A stretch of 14,496 nt of DNA from an uncultured bacterium (GTDB lineage: Bacteria; Hydrothermota; Tepidihabitantia; Tepidihabitantales; Tepidihabitantaceae). Under the pieces are notes generated by a model that was not told the DNA's origin, made no database searches, and saw only the letters and a list, made by a program, of their open reading frames with translations. Both the position numbers and the translations under genes were made by a program. Positions within the stretch are counted from its first letter, which is position 1, and each line of letters begins with the position of its first letter. The stretch is taken from contig CAKZPX010000137.1 of assembly GCA_937139435.1 (NCBI GenBank), positions 1 through 14,496 on the forward strand, given 5' to 3'. Positions 1 through 5,080 of this stretch are shown here, one piece after another.

Positions 1-118
1 TGGTCGCACCCGGCTTGAGAAACCTATCCGCCTCTGCCAGTTTTATCAACCGGCGGTAATCATCCAGCACCCGCTCTGGGCTGGTAAAAAGCACCGCGAC
101 TTTGGCACGTGTTCCCAT
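1..118 (-). CDS. N-terminal fragment of a probable DUF362-like protein (runs off the left edge)
   Basis: Thirty-nine codons are visible from an ATG at 118 down to base 1; the gene continues beyond the window. The visible peptide begins MGTRAKVAVLFTSPERVLDD, continues with a Leu/Arg-rich helix and ends in a FLKPGAT-like stretch. A Lys-Val-Ala-Val-Leu strand followed by Thr-Ser-Pro-Glu and a helix resembles, from memory, the opening of bacterial DUF362 proteins, a family often tied to iron-sulfur or redox proteins. That resemblance is weak because so little is visible. No clear Shine-Dalgarno site precedes the ATG; the upstream bases are AT-rich. The gene lies 61 bases downstream of the secreted-protein gene on the same strand, with a possible terminator between them. 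The reading frame is fairly secure; the family is tentative. Confidence 0.5.
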   Translation of the reverse strand, partial: MGTRAKVAVLFTSPERVLDDYRRLIKLAEADRFLKPGAT

Positions 119-155
119 CAATAAAAATTATATGAACCACTCGGGACAAAGCAAC

Positions 156-179
156 AAAAATTACACCGCTTTCCGGCGC
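156..179 (-). terminator. Weak intrinsic terminator after the secreted-protein gene
   Basis: On the minus strand, directly after the TGA stop (182-180), bases 178-174 (CGCCG) can pair with 168-164 (CGGTG, one G-U pair) around a GAAAG loop. A TAA and then a run of five T (160-156) follow. The stem has only 5 bp, so termination may be partial and the DUF362-like gene could still be co-transcribed. Confidence 0.4.
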
Positions 180-1565
180 TCAATAAACCACGACCTTGCC
201 CGAACCCCGCCTACCAAACCGAAAATAAACCCCAGCACCTGCTCCCGCCCTGCACCTCCGCCCGCTGACATCAAAAACCGTTACCCCTTTTGCCCCATTT
301 TCCCCGGCAATCAGTATCCCTCCTTTGGAACCCGCAACCCCATCCTGCGCAACCCTGCCCTCAGCCCGGTCAACATCCGCTCGTTCCTCATCCTCTTTCT
401 TTTTCATCTCCAGAACCAGCACCGCGGTGGTAACCGCCATACTTACATTCATTCGTGTCACCGGTATCTGACGCAACAACTCTGCGACCAGTCCATAAAC
501 ATCAGGCGCAAACCTGCCCAGCCTTACCCAGCTCTCCAGAAGCAAAATCGAATCCTTTGGTCCAGAACCATTAACAAACCGGTACAGGAAAACCCCACTA
601 CTATCCTCTGCCTTAACCACCCGCAGCAGGGTTCGGGCAAACCGTGCCAGGTCTGCAGCACAAAACTCACACCCCTGCTCTGTCATTGCAATGGCGAAAC
701 TTATATCAATATTCGCATGGGAGATATCCTCTACCCGCTTCCCGAATCCATATCCTGCCCAGTGTCCCCAGACCCAGGCGTCATTGCGCAAATCCAGAAC
801 CAGCGACTGAAAGAAAACTTGTGCCATTGACTCTGGCACTGCAGTATAAAAACTCACTGGCACAACACCACGGACACCCTGTTCTGCAGGCAAACTATGC
901 ACCTTCTTTAACAACGCAAGTAACTCTCCGAAGGCAAGAAACTGATTCAAGGGCACAAATCGCCAGCCCCCGAACCGCTCCAGCTCGCCCCCCTCGCCCC
1001 GCCGGGCATTCCAGCTCGCATACCACTTACCCACAACCTCCTTTTCCACCACACTCCGATAAAAATCTGCCCTTTCCTTAAACCGCGCCTGCAACCCTTT
1101 ATCCTGATAAACCATCAATACAAACCGCACCAGCGGCAAACAGATTACCGCATCATGCACCAGATACTCCTGATAAAACCCAGCCGGGTCATAAACTGTT
1201 GTGCCCCAGCCCAAAAAACCGTCAGCATATCCTGGCCAGAAATAACCGGTATCAGGAACATCCCGCATCATCCGCAAAATTGAATCGCTGTGAAAAACAA
1301 ATCGCTCCAGCCAGAATGTATCACCGGTCGCCGAAAAAAGATAAAGATAAGACCGCAAAAGCGGTGCTTCAAACCATGCCAGATTTGCCGAGTTGGATTT
1401 TGCCAGCGCCCGGAATTCATTCTCTTTATGCCATGCCTGAAACCGCGCCAGCCACTCATCGCCTCCGCCCCGTAAACCATTACCTGCGGCAACACCCGAT
1501 GCTACCATAACAAGCAAGAAAATTGCCCGACAGCAGAAAAACGAAAAAAAATGCCTACGCCACAC
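180..1565 (-). CDS. Secreted protein of unknown function with a T9SS-like C-terminal sorting tail
   Basis: This is a 461-residue exported protein. The start is GTG at 1565, chosen because a strong AGGAGG (1576-1571 on the complement) lies 7 bases upstream. Residues 1-27 form a signal peptide: Arg-Arg, a hydrophobic core FLLVMVASGV, and a likely cut near VAA-GN. Residues about 35-385 are largely helical with many Trp, Tyr and Phe. They include GYFWPGYADGFLGWGTTVYD (about 108-126), WVWGHWAGYGFG (264-275) and EDISHANIDISFA (279-291). This spacing of aromatic and His/Asp motifs recalls (alpha/alpha)-toroid carbohydrate-active enzymes, but no family was recognised and no catalytic set can be assigned. 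Residues 388-405 are a charged linker. The last about 45 residues (VTVFDVSGRR, then GVYFRF, then KVVVY) match the beta-strand pattern of T9SS type A sorting domains, here rather short. Secretion to the outer surface is inferred. No T9SS machinery is visible in the window. Confidence 0.75.
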   Translation of the reverse strand: MWRRHFFSFFCCRAIFLLVMVASGVAAGNGLRGGGDEWLARFQAWHKENEFRALAKSNSANLAWFEAPLLRSYLYLFSATGDTFWLERFVFHSDSILRMMRDVPDTGYFWPGYADGFLGWGTTVYDPAGFYQEYLVHDAVICLPLVRFVLMVYQDKGLQARFKERADFYRSVVEKEVVGKWYASWNARRGEGGELERFGGWRFVPLNQFLAFGELLALLKKVHSLPAEQGVRGVVPVSFYTAVPESMAQVFFQSLVLDLRNDAWVWGHWAGYGFGKRVEDISHANIDISFAIAMTEQGCEFCAADLARFARTLLRVVKAEDSSGVFLYRFVNGSGPKDSILLLESWVRLGRFAPDVYGLVAELLRQIPVTRMNVSMAVTTAVLVLEMKKKEDEERADVDRAEGRVAQDGVAGSKGGILIAGENGAKGVTVFDVSGRRCRAGAGAGVYFRFGRRGSGKVVVY

Positions 1566-1608
1566 CTTTGCCTCCTGAATTCACTCCCCCGGCAGATTGT
1601 AAAAAAAC

Positions 1609-1656
1609 TGCGTCCTGCGTCTGCCTTAAACTGAAGGCGTAACCCGCCCGGACGCA
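1609..1656 (-). promoter_or_regulatory. Nested inverted repeats in the leader of the secreted-protein gene
   Basis: Two nested inverted repeats lie 44-91 bases upstream of the GTG start. The outer arms are 7 bp and perfect: TGCGTCC (1609-1615) and GGACGCA (1650-1656). The inner hairpin GCCTT (1623-1627)/AAGGC (1634-1638) has a 6-base loop, plus one possible wobble pair. In RNA from the promoter proposed at about 1700 this could form a two-tier stem. It could be an RNA element or a protein-binding dyad. The pairing is seen directly; the role is inferred, and it does not match a riboswitch class I know. Confidence 0.35.
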
Positions 1657-1677
1657 ACCATCTTAGCTCCGGATGTA

Positions 1678-1705
1678 ATTATGTAATAACTTCTGTGTAA
1701 GTCAA
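1678..1705 (-). promoter_or_regulatory. Candidate sigma70 promoter for the secreted-protein gene
   Basis: Read on the minus strand, TTGACT (1705-1700) is followed after 16 bases by CATAAT (1683-1678). Both are close to the consensus -35 and -10 boxes. Transcription would begin near 1671 and give a leader of roughly 105 nt that contains the nested inverted repeats at 1609-1656. The local AT richness helps such matches arise by chance. Confidence 0.4.
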
Positions 1706-2037
1706 ATAATACTTCTGTCTATCTTCTTTCTATTTCTGGTGCCCTGTTTGTCGCGGGGCATGCCACAGTCACTGACGGCGAATGTCTGACGCTGAAATAC
1801 AATCCTGCCAGCGGCGCAGCAGAGCCGGTCTCTCCTATCACCCGTCCCAGCCGACGGAGAACAACGATTGTCAAAAGAACACTCCGATTAAAAGACGCTG
1901 CCGAGAACTACCGATGTCCGGCAGATCTGATTGACCTCTACGGTCGCAAGGTGATGGAACTTGTGCCCGATGAAAACGACCTCACTCCTCTGGCATCCGG
2001 CGTCTACTTTATCAGCGTCTCTGATAAAATTTTCTAG
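1690..2037 (+). pseudogene. Decayed 3' end of a T9SS-type secreted protein gene
   Basis: A stop-free stretch of about 115 codons follows in-frame TAA codons at 1684-1689 and ends at TAG 2035-2037. It has no usable start codon until an internal ATG at 1960, which sits inside the conserved domain. The last third is recognisable: DLIDLYGRKVMEL, then PDENDLTPLASGVYFISV. This is the usual strand pattern of T9SS type A C-terminal sorting domains, including the Asn-Asp and Gly-Val-Tyr-Phe signatures. The preceding part (ITRPSRRRTTIVKRTLRLKD) resembles the linker that normally leads into such domains. The secreted body expected in front is missing, so this is read as the leftover 3' end of a lost gene. 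It lies back to back with the intact secreted-protein gene on the opposite strand. A short expressed peptide cannot be excluded, but no start or ribosome site supports one. Confidence 0.6.
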
Positions 2038-2222
2038 AGAGGCGTAAATTTAGAACGAGAACAAAGGCGTTCACCAGACCATTTTCCCAGCGTAACCCAC
2101 CTGTTACCACTCCACTGCCCGTGAAACAGAACCACCTTACCACCACCCAAAAGCCCAGAAAAGTAAAGCCACTTTGCCACCAGCAACAAACCTATCCACC
2201 CAGCCGTTATTCACATCAACAA

Positions 2223-2278
2223 CCCCAACCCCGACCAACTACCGCCCCGCCCCCGGGATAACCCCGGGAATTACCCCC
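2223..2278 (-). repeat. Cluster of six G-runs (possible G-quadruplex)
   Basis: On the minus strand, six runs of four or five G lie within 56 bases, at 2278-2274, 2265-2262, 2254-2250, 2248-2245, 2232-2229 and 2226-2223. The first four runs are separated by 8, 7 and 1 bases, so a G-quadruplex is possible on this strand and an i-motif on the other. Two CCCCGGG copies (2251-2257 and 2262-2268) also give a competing hairpin. No gene is clearly controlled by it. Confidence 0.35.
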
Positions 2279-2573
2279 TCTCCTGCCCTTTGAAAATACA
2301 TTCCAGTACGGGCTCAGGTTTATAACGCACAGAAAAACAAAAACTTACCCCGCTCATCCGCCTGGAAAAACCAAACACCAGCGTTAAAATTTAAACCGAA
2401 AATGGCTCTAATAGATATCAGCTGAAAAATCATAGTGGTCTCCCGGAGACACCAACAAAATCCAAACGTAGCGACCATAACACCAACAGCGAGTTAGAAA
2501 TAAAAGAGGAAATTTCTTGCATTGCCTTCTCAAGTTTCTGATGCTGCGCTTTAAAACCTAACACATATTGGCG

Positions 2574-2599
2574 CTATCGAATAGTTCGAATCGTTCTAT
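2574..2599. promoter_or_regulatory. Candidate operator upstream of the RM operon
   Basis: Bases 2581-2599 form an interrupted dyad, ATAG-tt-CGA-a-TCG-tt-CTAT, in which 7 of 9 pairs are symmetric. A further CTAT-cga half lies directly to its left (2574-2580), giving three CTAT/ATAG half sites in 26 bases. The element ends 13 bases before the proposed -35 box of the RM promoter. This is a plausible binding place for the helix-turn-helix-like N-terminus of the methyltransferase or another regulator. The symmetry is seen; the role is inferred. Confidence 0.35.
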
Positions 2600-2612
2600 C
2601 CCTTTCCAGTAA

Positions 2613-2640
2613 TTGACAATCCCTGTCCGTGTTTTAATAT
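2613..2640 (+). promoter_or_regulatory. Candidate promoter of the RM operon, giving a near-leaderless mRNA
   Basis: A consensus TTGACA (2613-2618) is followed after 16 bases by TAATAT (2635-2640); an alternative is TATAGT (2638-2643) with a 19-base spacer. The ATG of the methyltransferase is at 2653, only about 5-7 bases after the expected transcription start. No Shine-Dalgarno sequence fits in between. An in-frame TAA overlaps the -10 box (2635-2637) and no other start codon lies before 2653, so the start is forced. Confidence 0.5.
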
Positions 2641-2652
2641 AGTCATATCAAA

Positions 2653-4281
2653 ATGGCTATTACAAGAAAAACCAAGCCGACAGCCTTACCGCTATTTTCA
2701 GAGAGAAGACCAAAATTTGTTACCCTAAAAGGTGCTGCCCAATGGGCAGCGGATTACCTCCAGCGGACCGTTACAACAGCGAATATCTCTTATCTGATTC
2801 AGTATGGGAAAATCACTAAATACGAGCGCAACGGGTTAGTCTTAATAGACATTGACGAATTAAAAAAATATTACGACTCCTTTGATAAAAAAAACCGGTG
2901 GAAAACTGCTCTGGGAGAAAAAATCAATTGGCATCTCTCATTTGAAGAATACCGGGAAGCTGAAAGGACAAAACATGTCCACAGATTGCACCCTTACAAG
3001 GGTAAATTTATCCCTCAACTGGTAGAATATTTTCTTGATAGCCATATTGACGAAATCAAACAAGAGGTCTATTTTAAGCCGGGCGACCTCGTCCTGGATC
3101 CATTCTGCGGTAGCGGAACAACTTTGGTTCAGGCTAACGAATTGGGCATCCACGCAATTGGAATAGATGTCTCCTTTTTCAATGTCCTGATAAGTAATGT
3201 TAAGGTGGCGAAGCATAATATCCCTAAAATAGAACAGGCGGTCCGTGAGTTAACAATTAAGTTAAAGAACTTTCGGGAAAATAGTGTTTACATTGACTTT
3301 GACAATCATCTATTAGAAGAACTGGCAAAATTCAACGCCCTTTATTTTCCGGCACCTGAATTCAAACAAAAAATCAGCAGCGGAGAAATCCCGGAAGAAG
3401 AATATGTCCAACAGAAAGAAACAGAGTTTCGGAAGATATACGATAACATGGTAAAGAAATACGACATCAAAATTGAACAGGACAATAAAAAGACATTTTT
3501 AGGCAAGTGGTTTCTGTATCCGGTCAGAGAAGAAATAGATTTCTTGGCGAAAGAGATAAAAAATCTATCCGACCAGGACGTTAAAAACGTCTTAATTATC
3601 ATATTAAGTCGAACCGCTCGCTCATGTCGGGCAACCACCCATGCCGACCTGGCAACACTGAAAGAACCCGTAACCACCACCTACTATTGCAGGAAACACG
3701 GGAAAATATGCAAACCAATTTTTTCATTATTGAACTGGTGGGAGAGGTACACGGTTGACACCTTAAAAAGATTGGTAGAATTTGAGAGATTAAGAACCGA
3801 GACACATCAATTTTGTCTGAGGGGAGACAGCAGAACCATTGACATTTATAAGGAAATCAGGTTGCAAATGCCCACCCGCGCAGAATTATTAAATAGAAAA
3901 AAGATCAGTGGCATCTTCACCAGTCCTCCTTATGTAGGATTGATTGACTATCACGAACAACATGCCTACGCTTATGAAATTTTCGGGTTTGAAAGAAGAG
4001 ACGAACTGGAAATCGGTCCTCTTTATAGAGGTCAGGGAGATGAAGCCCGTTCTTCCTACATCCAGAGCATTGCGGCGGTACTGAAAAATTGCCGGAAATT
4101 CTTACGAGATAATTATAACATTTTTCTTGTCGCAAATGATAAATTTAACCTCTATCCAGCAATAGCAGAACTTTCGGGGATGAAAATTGTGAATGAATTT
4201 CGGCGCCCGGTATTGTGTCGGGTTGAAAAAGACCGTGAGACTCCCTATTCAGAATCTATATTTCACCTCAGAGAGAAATAA
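2653..4281 (+). CDS. Type II DNA methyltransferase (SPPY type) with an N-terminal HTH-like segment
   Basis: This 542-residue amino-methyltransferase should protect host DNA from the endonuclease encoded next. Residues about 20-75 (TLKGAAQWAADYL, ISYLIQYGKITKY, GLVLIDIDELKKYY) look like a MerR/excisionase-type helix-turn-helix with a small wing. Motif X-like HPYKGKFIPQLVEYFL is at 113-128. The S-adenosylmethionine-binding motif I, DPFCGSGTT, is at 149-157, with an acidic motif II residue at D172. A region of about 250 residues follows, containing SRTARSCRATTHADL (319-333), probably with target recognition. The catalytic motif IV TSPPY is at 423-427. SPPY is more usual in N4-cytosine enzymes, which fits a cytosine-containing target such as GGNCC. 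The motif order X-I-(insert)-IV differs from the common beta-class order. The stop codon touches the GTG start of the endonuclease gene. Codon and base composition are visibly AT-richer than in flanking genes, which suggests acquisition by transfer. Confidence 0.88.
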   Translation: MAITRKTKPTALPLFSERRPKFVTLKGAAQWAADYLQRTVTTANISYLIQYGKITKYERNGLVLIDIDELKKYYDSFDKKNRWKTALGEKINWHLSFEEYREAERTKHVHRLHPYKGKFIPQLVEYFLDSHIDEIKQEVYFKPGDLVLDPFCGSGTTLVQANELGIHAIGIDVSFFNVLISNVKVAKHNIPKIEQAVRELTIKLKNFRENSVYIDFDNHLLEELAKFNALYFPAPEFKQKISSGEIPEEEYVQQKETEFRKIYDNMVKKYDIKIEQDNKKTFLGKWFLYPVREEIDFLAKEIKNLSDQDVKNVLIIILSRTARSCRATTHADLATLKEPVTTTYYCRKHGKICKPIFSLLNWWERYTVDTLKRLVEFERLRTETHQFCLRGDSRTIDIYKEIRLQMPTRAELLNRKKISGIFTSPPYVGLIDYHEQHAYAYEIFGFERRDELEIGPLYRGQGDEARSSYIQSIAAVLKNCRKFLRDNYNIFLVANDKFNLYPAIAELSGMKIVNEFRRPVLCRVEKDRETPYSESIFHLREK

Positions 4282-5055
4282 GTGCCCCTTAGTGCCGAAC
4301 AAACAGCCAGAATTGAGCAGGTAATAAAAGATTGTCTGAGAAAAAAATTTCAGTCCTATAAACCAGAAACTACCAGTATGCCGTTTCATTTCCGGTTATT
4401 GGGGCGTGATAGAATGGCATTATACTCTTTTATTCATTCCCTTAACACCGCTTTTGGTAAATCAATCTTTGAACCTGTCGCCCAAACACTGGCGGCGGTC
4501 AAATTCCCGGTAGTAGAGACACAATTTGCTGTCGGAAACATTATAAGTGAACATGCTCAAACCGAGATTCAGCATATTATGAACAAACTAACCACCGGTA
4601 ACCCTCCTGATAAAATAAAGGAAATTTCAAGAATAAGAGCTGTTTGCCGCTCTGGCAGAATGAATACCCTAAAAACTCCTAAGGTAGACCTGTTTCTCCA
4701 AGACGAAAACGGCGGTGTCCATTTATTTGACATAAAAACAGCCAAGCCCAACATTAGCAATTTTAAAGATTTTAAGCGAACATTATTAGAATGGGTGGGA
4801 ATATATTTGCATAGGGACCCAGAAGCAAAGATTAATTCTTATATTGCCATACCTTATAACCCTTATGACCCCCAACCTTACGAAAGATGGACACTGAAAG
4901 GGATGCTTGATTTAGAACATGAATTGAAAGTTGCTGAAGAATTCTGGGATTTTCTTGGTGGCGAAGGAGCTTATAATGAGGTATTGGTTTGCTTCGAAAG
5001 AGCCGGATTGGAGTTAAGACCCGAGATAGATACATATTTTTCTAATTTTAAATAA
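4282..5055 (+). CDS. TdeIII/MjaII-family type II restriction endonuclease
   Basis: This 257-residue protein should cut unmodified DNA. It is recognised from its overall pattern: YKPETTSMPFHFRLLGRDRM (26-45), IHSLNTAFGKSIFEPVA (51-67), an Asp/Lys catalytic region, then IPYNPYDPQPYERWT (190-204) and AEEFWDFLGGEGAY (218-231). The catalytic PD-(D/E)xK-type residues are most likely D136 (in KVDLFL) and D150-x-K152 (in FDIKTAKP), with E89 or E95 as a possible extra acidic residue. From memory, characterised members of this family (TdeIII, MjaII) recognise GGNCC; that specificity is not proven here. Length and motifs look complete, so the gene appears functional. The GTG start follows the methyltransferase TAA with no gap, and only a weak GAGAG precedes it. 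This implies translational coupling and lower endonuclease than methyltransferase output. The gene contains a GGACC site (4815-4819), so the cell needs the methyltransferase. Confidence 0.88.
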   Translation: MPLSAEQTARIEQVIKDCLRKKFQSYKPETTSMPFHFRLLGRDRMALYSFIHSLNTAFGKSIFEPVAQTLAAVKFPVVETQFAVGNIISEHAQTEIQHIMNKLTTGNPPDKIKEISRIRAVCRSGRMNTLKTPKVDLFLQDENGGVHLFDIKTAKPNISNFKDFKRTLLEWVGIYLHRDPEAKINSYIAIPYNPYDPQPYERWTLKGMLDLEHELKVAEEFWDFLGGEGAYNEVLVCFERAGLELRPEIDTYFSNFK

Positions 5056-5057
5056 AC

Positions 5058-5063
5058 TATAAT
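5058..5063 (+). promoter_or_regulatory. Possible -10 box for the lysine dehydrogenase-like gene
   Basis: A perfect TATAAT lies in the 25-base gap between the endonuclease stop and the next ATG. No good -35 box sits 16-18 bases upstream, where the sequence is the AT-rich end of the endonuclease gene, so this may be chance. If unused, the downstream gene depends on read-through from the RM operon. Confidence 0.2.
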
Positions 5064-5080
5064 GTAAGAAAGGGATCCTG

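Larger units (their letters stand above)
2034..2652. other. Long intergenic stretch with minus-strand coding debris
   Basis: No intact gene is visible. On the minus strand there are three short open pieces in different frames. The first (2433-2320) would encode 37 residues from an ATG preceded by GGGAG, and contains FNAGVWFFQADERGKF. The second (2238-2137) contains VVDVNNGWVDRFVAG, which resembles the Asp-Val-Asn-Asn-Asp-Gly core of FG-GAP/VCBS repeats with a residue lost. The third (2210-2034) contains GGGKVVLFHGQWSGNRWVTL. The second and third overlap and look like one former reading frame broken by a shift. Together they suggest a decayed surface-protein gene. From about 2400 to 2652 the base composition becomes AT-rich, leading into the RM operon. 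GTCTCC-C-GGAGAC at 2438-2450 is a perfect dyad of unknown meaning. Confidence 0.35.

Noticed and set aside
102..830. Long plus-strand open frames (102-830, 644-1081, 1199-1510) opposite the secreted-protein gene
   Set aside because: They are Pro/His/Arg-rich mirror frames of the minus-strand gene, without ribosome sites or known motifs. The minus-strand gene has a signal peptide, a strong AGGAGG and a recognisable C-terminal tail.
2320..2433. 37-residue minus-strand open frame with GGGAG six bases before its ATG
   Set aside because: It is short, lies among other broken frames on the same strand, and has no recognisable family; kept as debris rather than called a gene.
2438..2450. Perfect dyad GTCTCC-C-GGAGAC
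   Set aside because: The single-base centre makes it unlikely as an RNA hairpin, it is far from the proposed promoter, and there is no second copy; treated as chance.
2584..2592. GTTCGAATC, which looks like a tRNA T-loop and could mark a tRNA-type attachment site
   Set aside because: The flanking five bases on each side do not pair as a T-stem, no acceptor stem or anticodon arm is present, and the bases are explained by the palindrome at 2581-2599.
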